Part shown: in pieces, positions 6,395 through 13,432 of the stretch | Numbering within the stretch: position 1 is the first letter of the stretch | Layout of the letters: each line of letters opens with the position of its first letter | DNA from: Flavobacteriales bacterium UBA6049 | GTDB lineage: Bacteria > Bacteroidota > Bacteroidia > Flavobacteriales_G > Salibacteraceae | Assembly (NCBI GenBank): GCA_002429085.1 | Contig: DIYR01000255.1 | Location: 1 to 23,447, forward strand | Direction: 5' to 3' | Length of the DNA: 23,447 nucleotides | Position numbers and translations under genes: made by a program | The notes under the pieces: model-generated | Database searches by the model: none | Seen by the model: the letters and a program-made list of their open reading frames with translations, nothing else | Told to the model about the DNA's origin: nothing

Positions 6395-7681
6395 TTATGC
6401 GTTTATAATTGTTGCAAATAATGGTTTGTCTTTCATCCAGTCGTGGATAGAAGATTTGATAGCTTTTAATTGGTCTTCGTTCTCATGATTTTGAATTACA
6501 TCATCCATGTATTCAACAATCTGAGCCATATCGGTTTCCATCAATCCTCTGGTAGTGATAGCAGCTGTACCAACGCGAATTCCAGAAGTAACAAATGGAC
6601 TCTTGTCATCAAACGGAACCATGTTTTTGTTTACGGTAATGTGTGCATTCACCAATGCGTTTTCTGCTTCTTTACCAGTAATGTTCTTGTTACGAAGGTC
6701 AATTAACATCAAGTGATTATCTGTGCCACCACTGATGACATCATAGCCACGAGCCACAAATTCTTCTGCCATTACATTGGCATTTTTTACCACTTGTAGC
6801 GTGTATTGCATATATTCATCAGTCAATGCTTCGCCAAAGGCCACTGCTTTAGAAGCTATAACATGCTCTAGTGGTCCGCCTTGAGTTCCAGGAAAAACAC
6901 CAGAGTTTAATATGGCTGACATCATACGTACATCACCTTTAGGAGTTTTGAGTCCAAATGGGTTTTCAAAATCTTCTCCCATCATAATGACACCACCACG
7001 AGGTCCGCGCAATGTTTTATGCGTTGTAGTAGTAACAATATGGCAATGCTCAATCGGATCGTTTAAGATTCCTTTAGCAATCAATCCAGCTGGATGAGAT
7101 ATGTCTGCTAATAAGATTGCACCAACTTCATCTGCAATATCACGTAGTGTTTCGTAATCCCAATCACGAGAGTAAGCAGAAGCACCGCAAATGATCATTT
7201 TTGGCTTTACTTCAGTAGCTGTAGCACGTACTTTTTCAAAGTCAATTAATCCAGTTTCTTTCTCTACACCATAAAAGTGAGGTTTGTAGAACTTACCCGA
7301 ATAATTCACAGGCGAACCATGGGTTAAGTGCCCACCATGAGAAAGGTCAAAACCAAGTATGGCATCTCCCGGTTTTAAACATGCAAGCATAACAGCAGCA
7401 TTTGCTTGAGCACCAGAATGTGGTTGAACATTGGCATAATCAGCACCAAATAATTCTTTTAAACGATCAATGGCTAACTGCTCAATTTGATCTACCACTT
7501 CGCAACCACCATAGTAGCGCTTTCCAGGATATCCTTCTGCATATTTATTGGTTAATACAGAACCCATAGCCTGCATAACCTGTTCGCTCACAAAGTTCTC
7601 AGATGCGATCAATTCCAAGCCAGTTATTTGACGTTGGTGTTCTTGATCGATGAGTGAGAATATCGTATTATCTCTGTTCAT
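6395..7681 (-). CDS. glyA: Serine hydroxymethyltransferase
   Basis: PLP enzyme interconverting serine and glycine with tetrahydrofolate, the main source of one-carbon units. From ATG 7681 it has 428 residues, near the family norm. Motifs: GLELIASENF (21-30), TNKYAEGYPGKRYYGG (44-59), QPHSGAQANAAV (86-97) and TTTTHKTLRGPRGG with PLP-lysine K222. The open frame extends to a TTG at 7705, but that codon lies inside the promoter's -7 element, so the longer start cannot be on the main transcript; MNRDNTIF is the natural N terminus. It is first in an operon with fahA. Confidence 0.95.
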   Translation of the reverse strand: MNRDNTIFSLIDQEHQRQITGLELIASENFVSEQVMQAMGSVLTNKYAEGYPGKRYYGGCEVVDQIEQLAIDRLKELFGADYANVQPHSGAQANAAVMLACLKPGDAILGFDLSHGGHLTHGSPVNYSGKFYKPHFYGVEKETGLIDFEKVRATATEVKPKMIICGASAYSRDWDYETLRDIADEVGAILLADISHPAGLIAKGILNDPIEHCHIVTTTTHKTLRGPRGGVIMMGEDFENPFGLKTPKGDVRMMSAILNSGVFPGTQGGPLEHVIASKAVAFGEALTDEYMQYTLQVVKNANVMAEEFVARGYDVISGGTDNHLMLIDLRNKNITGKEAENALVNAHITVNKNMVPFDDKSPFVTSGIRVGTAAITTRGLMETDMAQIVEYMDDVIQNHENEDQLKAIKSSIHDWMKDKPLFATIINA

Positions 7682-7702
7682 CTCATTCAATTTGATTGTG
7701 AA

Positions 7703-7732
7703 CAAAGTTAGAATTCGGCATCAGCCATTCAA
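7703..7732 (-). promoter_or_regulatory. Promoter of glyA-fahA
   Basis: On the minus strand, TTG at 7732-7730 is followed after 19 bases by TAACTTTG at 7710-7703. This matches the Bacteroidota TTG-N19-TAnnTTTG pattern. The element ends 21 bases before the glyA ATG, which predicts a leader of about 15 bases, and it rules out the TTG at 7705 as a start. Confidence 0.7.
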
Positions 7733-7744
7733 GCGAAAGAAGAT

Positions 7745-8632
7745 TTAAAATTTGGTACGTCTTTTACGACCTCCACCATAATTGTAGCGAGGTCTGCGAA
7801 AATCGCTTCCTTGGAAACCAACTAAGTAACTGTAAGAAAACATAATTGTTGCGTAGTTGTCGTTTCTGTTAGGGTTTCCTCGAATACCACCAGCTCTTCC
7901 ATCTGAGCCAACTCTTCTATCTGCAAGCTCTGCTGCGATTTCTCCTTGTTCTTCCCTAATAGTTTCGTTGTCAATATATGTAGTACTTACATCATCTAAG
8001 TAATCGGTAAAGGTTAAACGCCAATTTACTTCAACACCAACGCGATGTCTTTTGAAACGAGCTCTTCCAGCTCTGAAAGTAGAAAAAGCTCCAAAACCTA
8101 AAGGAATTACTGGTTGTAAAGCACTGTAACTTACTCCTTCAGTTTGCAGAGGGCGCAGGTTTTCCCAACTTCCATTAAGGCTAGCTTGTGGGTTACTATA
8201 TGTTAATCCAAGTCCTCCGAATAACATTAGGTGAAGATCGGCTGTATAGCGCTTTTTACCTCCTAAATCGTTTATAATGATAGGGTAATACTCTAAGCGA
8301 GCGCTACCTTCAAACATGTTATTTCTGAAACTTAGATTTCTGGAAGTTCTGTCAGAATCTTTATTTAAGCTATCAGCACCAGCAATCAGAATGTAATTTA
8401 AATGAAAGCTAACACCAATATTATGAGAGGCTCTCAACCTAGCGAAACCGCCAAATGAGTAGCGGGTATTTTTCTGATAAACTTTAAGAGAATTCGTACC
8501 AGTTTCGGAGGCTAAATCACCAAAATAATTGGCGATACCACCATTAACACCAATATCCCAACGGAAGGACTGGGCAGATACCAAAAGCGAAGACAACAGC
8601 AAAAGTACTGTAAGGCTAGATTTGATCATCAT
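7745..8632 (-). CDS. Outer membrane beta-barrel protein, DUF6089-like
   Basis: Residues 1-21 are a signal peptide (two starting Met, then a Leu/Ser-rich core, ending VSAQ). The mature part begins SFRWDIGVNGGIANYFGDLASE, characteristic of the DUF6089 Bacteroidota barrels, and continues with alternating amphipathic strands such as YSFGGFARLRASHNIGVSFHLNYI and FEGSARLEYYPI. Later come VGVEVNWRLTFTDYLDDVSTTYID and ATIMFSYSYLVGF. It is probably a surface or periplasm-facing structural barrel of unknown function. After the last strand it ends in an unusual basic tail (FRRPRYNYGGGRKRRTKF). Its own -7 element lies 17 bases upstream, so it is probably transcribed alone. The first ATG (8632) and the next codon (8629) are both possible starts. 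Confidence 0.75.
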   Translation of the reverse strand: MMIKSSLTVLLLLSSLLVSAQSFRWDIGVNGGIANYFGDLASETGTNSLKVYQKNTRYSFGGFARLRASHNIGVSFHLNYILIAGADSLNKDSDRTSRNLSFRNNMFEGSARLEYYPIIINDLGGKKRYTADLHLMLFGGLGLTYSNPQASLNGSWENLRPLQTEGVSYSALQPVIPLGFGAFSTFRAGRARFKRHRVGVEVNWRLTFTDYLDDVSTTYIDNETIREEQGEIAAELADRRVGSDGRAGGIRGNPNRNDNYATIMFSYSYLVGFQGSDFRRPRYNYGGGRKRRTKF

Positions 8633-8649
8633 GAATGTTTAAGGAAAGG

Positions 8650-8657
8650 CAAATATA
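8650..8657 (-). promoter_or_regulatory. -7 element for the DUF6089-like gene
   Basis: TATATTTG on the minus strand matches TAnnTTTG and ends 17 bases before the ATG at 8632. I see no TTG at a proper -33 distance. It lies in the 103-base divergent region shared with the nitronate monooxygenase promoter. Confidence 0.45.
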
Positions 8658-8687
8658 TGAAATCCACTTTACCATTGACCTGACGTA

Positions 8688-8715
8688 TTGAATCTATGTA
8701 TATCCTTTACATTTG
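8688..8715 (+). promoter_or_regulatory. Promoter of the nitronate monooxygenase-like gene
   Basis: TTG (8688-8690), then 17 bases, then TACATTTG (8708-8715), a match to the Bacteroidota TTG / TAnnTTTG pattern. It ends 20 bases before the ATG at 8736, giving a predicted leader of about 15 bases. Confidence 0.6.
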
Positions 8716-8735
8716 CTTAATCAATTTGGATTGTA

Positions 8736-9686
8736 ATGAACAGAATAACGGAGCTCTTTAATATTCAATATCCAATTATTCAAGCTGGTATGATATGGTG
8801 CTCACCATGGCAATTAGCAGCAGCGGTTTCTAATGCTGGTGGATTGGGTATAATAGGATCTGGATCAATGTATCCAGAAATTCTTAGAGAACACGTGGAG
8901 AAGTGTAAGGTCGCTACTGATAAGCCTTTTGCGGTCAACCTTCCGTTGTTGTATCCGAACATAGAAGAGCACGTACAAACCATCATTGAATATAATGTTC
9001 CTGTTGTATTTACATCGGCTGGAAATCCTAAAACCTGGACCAAGAAATTGCAGGAGCATGGAATAAAAGTTGTTCATGTAGTAAGTAGTGCAAAGTTTGC
9101 AATGAAAGCAGAGGCTGCTGGTTGTGATGCAGTTGTTGCAGAAGGATTCGAAGCTGGCGGACATAATGGAAGAGAAGAAACAACTTCTTTGGTTCTAATT
9201 CCTCATGCAGTAGAATCTGTTCAAATTCCAGTAATTGCAGCAGGTGGTATAGGATCTGGAAAGGCAATGCTTGCAGCAATGGCATTAGGAGCAGAAGGTG
9301 TTCAAATTGGGAGTCGTTTTGCTGCAACTCAAGAAAGTTCTGCTCATGAGTCTTTTAAACAAGCCATTGTAGAAGCAAAAGAAGGAGATACAGAATTGAC
9401 ATTAAAGGAATTAGTGCCAGTTCGATTGATTAAAAATACATTCTATCAGCAAGTACAATCTGCATATAACAATAATGCTACCAATGAAGAGTTAGCTGAG
9501 TTACTTGGAAGAGGAAGAGCCAAAAAAGGCATGTTTGAGGGTGATTTAGAAGAAGGCGAACTTGAAATAGGACAAGTAGCGGCTATGATTAACGATGTGA
9601 AACCAGCTACTGAGGTTTTCAACGATATACTGTCAGAATTCAAAGAAGCTAAAGCACAACTATCGAGCAATAATTTCGTTTTCTAA
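8736..9686 (+). CDS. Nitronate monooxygenase / FabK-like FMN flavoprotein
   Basis: A 316-residue TIM-barrel flavoprotein. FMN-binding features are IIQAGMIWCSPWQLAAAVSNAGGLGIIGSGSM (14-45), PFAVNLPL (64-71), EGFEAGGHNG with H143, and IPVIAAGGIGSGKAMLAAMALGAEGVQIGSRFAATQES. Two roles share this fold. Nitronate monooxygenase oxidises toxic nitronates such as propionate 3-nitronate. FabK is the FMN-dependent enoyl-ACP reductase of fatty acid synthesis. The EAGGHNG...TTSLVLIP stretch and C-terminal LVPVRLIKN / ELLGRGRAKKGMFEGDLEEGELEIGQ are seen in both groups, so substrate is undecided. It has its own promoter and a 28-base gap to the next gene. Confidence 0.85.
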   Translation: MNRITELFNIQYPIIQAGMIWCSPWQLAAAVSNAGGLGIIGSGSMYPEILREHVEKCKVATDKPFAVNLPLLYPNIEEHVQTIIEYNVPVVFTSAGNPKTWTKKLQEHGIKVVHVVSSAKFAMKAEAAGCDAVVAEGFEAGGHNGREETTSLVLIPHAVESVQIPVIAAGGIGSGKAMLAAMALGAEGVQIGSRFAATQESSAHESFKQAIVEAKEGDTELTLKELVPVRLIKNTFYQQVQSAYNNNATNEELAELLGRGRAKKGMFEGDLEEGELEIGQVAAMINDVKPATEVFNDILSEFKEAKAQLSSNNFVF

Positions 9687-9714
9687 TACGAAGAATTCGA
9701 TTGGAGCGTTCAGC

Positions 9715-11808
9715 ATGGTGTTGAGAAAACTTGGACTATTTCTATTAAGCATAATTTGTGTGCTGGATTTACATGCCGATGTAGATCCGCCTCAGTTGCG
9801 TTGTGTTCAGGTTGATGAGAATACTGGCGAAGTGACTCTACAGTGGGATGCACCTGCAGATCCGGGCGGAGAATTTGTAAGTTATATAGTAGAACATAGT
9901 ACTAGTCCAACAGGGCCATTTACTACCGTTCCAATTCCAAATTATGCTACCACATCATATACACACAACGTTGATGCTAGTTTAGCTCCAGTGTATTATC
10001 AGTTAAAAACTGTTTTTAATGCAGGAGCAGGGGCAGATACAAGTGCCCCTTATTTGGGTACAATTAGTACCATTTTTCCACAATTTTTTCAGAACCATGA
10101 TAGCGTTGTTGTAGTAACATGGAACCCTATATTTAGCGGAACCTTTCCAGGCTTGGCTCCAACCTATCAAATTTACCGAAGAATTGGAGGGGCAGGTGTA
10201 CCATGGGAATTTATTACAGATAAGAACATTGGTGATGAATCATTAGTAGACTCTTTTAAAATCTGTGTTGAGAATGTAGCTTATAAAATAGAGATTGCAA
10301 ATACAATAGGTGGGTGTACCAATGTTTCATCTGTATTAGAAGAATTGTTTGAAGACAATACCCCACCAGAAATTCCACCTGTCGATTCTGTTTCTGTAGA
10401 TAGAACAACAGGAAACCTGATTATAGGTTGGAGGCGATCTCCATCTGGTGATACGAGGGGTTATCAGATTATTTATCGTGATATAATTGCTGATCAAAAT
10501 ATCATTATCGATTCTACTATAGGGAAACTTAATACTAGTTATGTTGATGTTTTGGCGTCTGGGAATACAGAGGTACGACAATATGGTATTGCCGCTTTTG
10601 ATACGTGTGAAAAAGGATTTCCACCAGCATCCAATGTTAGTTCTATTGAGGGGTGGCACCGCACTATGTTTTTACAAGCAATACCAAATTACTGTGAAAA
10701 CCTTACCACGCTAAATTGGTCATCTTATGTTGGTTGGGATACAATTGTTCGTTACGGTATTTATGCAAGCTTAAATGGCGGTGCGTATAGCAGAGTAGGA
10801 GAAGTGTCAGGGGCTGATTCCAGCTTTATTCATGAGAATATTGATTTAACGAATGAGTATTGCTACTTCATAAGGGCTTTTGATGATAATGCTAGAACAA
10901 GTAGTTCAAATGAAGTGTGTCCAGATGCTGCAGGAAGTATCATCGCAGGGGTGCATTATGTATATCAAGCCACAGTAATTACTGATAAAATAGTCTCTGT
11001 AAAGGCACTAACAGATTCTACAATTGATGCAAGCTATTATCGACTACAGCGATCATTAGATGAATACGGGCCTTTCTTTGAAGTAGGTCGTATCCCAAAT
11101 TCTAATACGTCTGATATAGAGCTCATTGATTCTACAGCAAGGGCAAACGAAACAGATTACTACTATTACATTGATATTCTTGATTCTTGTGGGTTTATTT
11201 TAGGAGAGTCTAACAAGGCAAAAACAGTTCATTTATCGGCAGAATTTGATCGTCAGTTGTTTATTAATCAATTAGATTGGACAGTTTATTTAGGCTGGGA
11301 TACATCTGGTTCAGGAGTGCAAGCTTATGAAATACACCGATTTGTAGATACTAAAAACGATATTCAACTTGTTACAACTCAAGATCCGTTTAACAGATTC
11401 TATGAAGAACCTATGGATGAATGGATGGTAGAAGGTGTAAACATTTGCTATCAAATAAAAGCAATAGAGGATATCGGGAATCAATATGGAATACAATCCT
11501 TTAGTGAGTCTAATGTTGTTTGCTTAAGTGATAATGCATTGATTTACGTTCCGAATGCATTTCATCCAAATGGATTTAACCCAATCTTTAAGCCAAGTAT
11601 AGCATTTGGAGATCACAGATCTTACAAGTTGAGAATCTTTGATAGAGGAGGGAGAATTTTATTTGAATCGAACGATCCTGATTTAGGATGGGATGGAACA
11701 AAAGATGGAAACGATTGCGGATTAGGCGTTTATGTTTGGGATCTTGAAGTAACCAACTTGGCTGGTGACGTCATAAATGAACGCGGATCTGTATTGCTCT
11801 ATCGTTAA
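9715..11808 (+). CDS. Multi-domain FN3-like surface protein with T9SS type B C-terminal domain
   Basis: A 697-residue secreted protein. Signal peptide 1-21 (LRKLGLFLLSIICVLDLHA). The mature chain appears to contain about six Ig/fibronectin III-like modules of roughly 100 residues (boundaries near 25, 120, 220, 315, 410, 508). The clearest is residues 36-70 (VTLQWDAPADPGG.F..YIVEHSTSPTGPF). An internal repeat is visible: NWSSYVGWDTIVRYGIY (334-350) against DWTVYLGWDTSGSGVQAYEIH (521-541). The last 88 residues (YVPNAFHPNGFNPIFKP, LRIFDRGGRILFES, GWDGTKDGNDCGLGVYVWDLEVTN, VLLYR) are a gliding-motility-associated type B sorting domain, so it is probably exported by the type IX system. The usual DGxND turn after PNG is replaced by FNP. 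Probable adhesion or structural role; ligand unknown. No promoter is visible in the 28-base gap, so it is probably cotranscribed with the flavoprotein. Confidence 0.85.
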   Translation: MVLRKLGLFLLSIICVLDLHADVDPPQLRCVQVDENTGEVTLQWDAPADPGGEFVSYIVEHSTSPTGPFTTVPIPNYATTSYTHNVDASLAPVYYQLKTVFNAGAGADTSAPYLGTISTIFPQFFQNHDSVVVVTWNPIFSGTFPGLAPTYQIYRRIGGAGVPWEFITDKNIGDESLVDSFKICVENVAYKIEIANTIGGCTNVSSVLEELFEDNTPPEIPPVDSVSVDRTTGNLIIGWRRSPSGDTRGYQIIYRDIIADQNIIIDSTIGKLNTSYVDVLASGNTEVRQYGIAAFDTCEKGFPPASNVSSIEGWHRTMFLQAIPNYCENLTTLNWSSYVGWDTIVRYGIYASLNGGAYSRVGEVSGADSSFIHENIDLTNEYCYFIRAFDDNARTSSSNEVCPDAAGSIIAGVHYVYQATVITDKIVSVKALTDSTIDASYYRLQRSLDEYGPFFEVGRIPNSNTSDIELIDSTARANETDYYYYIDILDSCGFILGESNKAKTVHLSAEFDRQLFINQLDWTVYLGWDTSGSGVQAYEIHRFVDTKNDIQLVTTQDPFNRFYEEPMDEWMVEGVNICYQIKAIEDIGNQYGIQSFSESNVVCLSDNALIYVPNAFHPNGFNPIFKPSIAFGDHRSYKLRIFDRGGRILFESNDPDLGWDGTKDGNDCGLGVYVWDLEVTNLAGDVINERGSVLLYR

Positions 11809-11815
11809 TTTTAAG

Positions 11816-11845
11816 AAGGCAACATTTTTACCTCGTTAGCCTTTT
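11816..11845 (+). terminator. Possible weak terminator after the T9SS cargo gene
   Basis: AAGGCAAC (11816-11823) can pair with GTTAGCCTT (11835-11843), with one bulged A, and is followed by TTG. The loop is 11 bases and the T run short, so efficiency would be modest. Confidence 0.3.
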
Positions 11846-11850
11846 GTTAA

Positions 11851-11880
11851 CTGCAAATCTTTGCAGGCTCAACCCGCCTG
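11851..11880. promoter_or_regulatory. Two overlapping dyads at the guaB promoter, operator-like
   Basis: CTGCAAA and TTTGCAG are perfect 7-base arms separated by TC (11851-11866). CAGGC (11864-11868) and GCCTG (11876-11880) form a second dyad that shares three bases with the first. The first covers the -33 TTTG and the second fills the spacer before the -7 element. Both lie upstream of the predicted transcription start, so an operator is more likely than an RNA structure of guaB. The binding factor is unknown. Confidence 0.4.
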
Positions 11881-11894
11881 ATTTTATACTTTTG
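11860..11894 (+). promoter_or_regulatory. Promoter of guaB
   Basis: TTTG (11860-11863) and TACTTTTG (11887-11894) match the Bacteroidota -33 and -7 elements, with a rather long 23-base spacer. The start of transcription would be near 11900, leaving a leader of about 32 bases before the ATG at 11932. Confidence 0.55.
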
Positions 11895-11931
11895 CTCAAT
11901 TTTATTTTCAAGGTTCAAAAGCAATTCTGAC

Positions 11932-13404
11932 ATGTCACATTTCGATTCAAAAATTAGAGGAGAGTATCTAACGTACGATGACGTATTATTAATACCGGCA
12001 TATTCAGAAGTGCTGCCACGTGATGTGAGTACTACTTCTAAGTTCTCACGCAACATTACCTTACATACACCAATTGTTTCTGCAGCAATGGATACCGTTA
12101 CAGAATCGGCAATGGCAATTGCCATGGCACAGGAAGGTGGAATTGGGGTGTTACATAAAAACATGAGTATTGAAAAACAAGCTGCTGAGGTTCGTAAAGT
12201 AAAGCGTTCTGAGCATGGCTTGATTCAAGACCCAATTACAGTGCATAAAGATGCTACTGTTGGTGATGTGCTAAGCCTTATGAAAGAGCACAGTATTGGC
12301 GGTATTCCTGTAGTTGACGAACAAAGCCAATTGGTTGGAATCGTAACTAACAGAGATTTACGATTTGAAAAAGATATGAATCGTGGTATTGCAGAGGTGA
12401 TGACCTCAGATCGCATTGTTACGGTTTTAAATACCGAAGACTTAAATCAAGCAGAATCAATACTTCAGTCTCATAAAATTGAGAAACTTCCGGTAGTTGA
12501 TGCCGATGGTAAGCTAACTGGTTTAATTACATTTAAAGATATTATCAAAGCTCGAATCAAACCAAATGCATGTAAAGATGAGTTTGGTAGATTAAGAGTA
12601 GCTGCCGCAGTAGGAATTACAGGAGATATGCTCGAAAGAGTAGATGCCTTAGTAAAAGCTGGGGTAGATGCAGTAATTGTTGATACAGCTCATGGTCACA
12701 GTAAAGGTGTAGTAGATGCGCTAAAAGCAGTAAAATCTAACTACACAGAAATTGATGTGATTATTGGAAACATTGCCACAGCAGAAGCTGCAAGAATGTT
12801 AGTGGAGAATGGCGCAGACGCTGTGAAAGTAGGTATTGGGCCAGGCTCAATTTGTACTACACGTGTTATTGCTGGTGTAGGAGTGCCTCAGTTAAGCGCG
12901 GTAATGGAGGTTGCCAAAGAACTCGAAAATGATGATGTTCCAATTATTGCTGATGGAGGTATCAGATTCACCGGAGATATTGTAAAAGCATTAGCTGCTG
13001 GAGCAAGTTCTGTAATGGCAGGATCGTTATTCGCAGGAACAGAAGAGTCACCAGGTGAAACAATTTTGTTTGAAGGAAGAAAGTTTAAATCTTATCGAGG
13101 AATGGGATCAATTGAAGCTATGCAGAAAGGTTCAAAAGATCGTTATTTCCAAGATGCAGAAGACGATATTAAAAAACTGGTACCAGAAGGAATTTCAGGA
13201 AGAGTACCTTATAAAGGACATATTGCTGAGGTAATCTATCAACAAATTGGAGGTTTAAGAGCTGGAATGGGATATTGTGGAGCTCCAACAATTAGTGAGC
13301 TTAAAAAAGCACAATTTGTGAAGATTACAGCAGCTGGTGTTACTGAAAGTCATCCACATGATGTGGCAATTACTCGTGAAGCACCAAATTATTCTAAAAA
13401 ATAA
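11932..13404 (+). CDS. guaB: Inosine-5'-monophosphate dehydrogenase
   Basis: Oxidises IMP to XMP with NAD+, the committed step of GMP synthesis. The 490 residues are family-typical. Order: N-terminal barrel part (TYDDVLLIPAYSEVLP, 14-29; SAAMDTVTESAMAIAMAQEGGIGVLHKNM), two CBS domains (about 97-155 and 157-212), then the barrel remainder with DTAHGHS, GNIATAEAA, and the catalytic loop GIGPGSICTTRVIAGVGVPQ, where C308 forms the covalent intermediate. ADGGIRFTGDIVKALAAGA binds phosphate, and FKSYRGMGSIEAM follows. A promoter with overlapping dyads lies upstream. The 28 bases after the stop hold no terminator, so some transcripts may continue into the PPIase genes. Confidence 0.97.
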   Translation: MSHFDSKIRGEYLTYDDVLLIPAYSEVLPRDVSTTSKFSRNITLHTPIVSAAMDTVTESAMAIAMAQEGGIGVLHKNMSIEKQAAEVRKVKRSEHGLIQDPITVHKDATVGDVLSLMKEHSIGGIPVVDEQSQLVGIVTNRDLRFEKDMNRGIAEVMTSDRIVTVLNTEDLNQAESILQSHKIEKLPVVDADGKLTGLITFKDIIKARIKPNACKDEFGRLRVAAAVGITGDMLERVDALVKAGVDAVIVDTAHGHSKGVVDALKAVKSNYTEIDVIIGNIATAEAARMLVENGADAVKVGIGPGSICTTRVIAGVGVPQLSAVMEVAKELENDDVPIIADGGIRFTGDIVKALAAGASSVMAGSLFAGTEESPGETILFEGRKFKSYRGMGSIEAMQKGSKDRYFQDAEDDIKKLVPEGISGRVPYKGHIAEVIYQQIGGLRAGMGYCGAPTISELKKAQFVKITAAGVTESHPHDVAITREAPNYSKK

Positions 13405-13432
13405 ACGTTAACCATTTCAAACCAAATCAATC

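Noticed and set aside
6470..6706. Plus-strand open frames inside glyA (also 6912-7097)
   Set aside because: They are antisense to conserved glyA coding sequence, with low-complexity translations.
8780..9327. Several minus-strand open frames inside the flavoprotein gene
   Set aside because: Leucine-, glutamine- and histidine-rich translations are typical of frame shadows of an alternating-codon gene.
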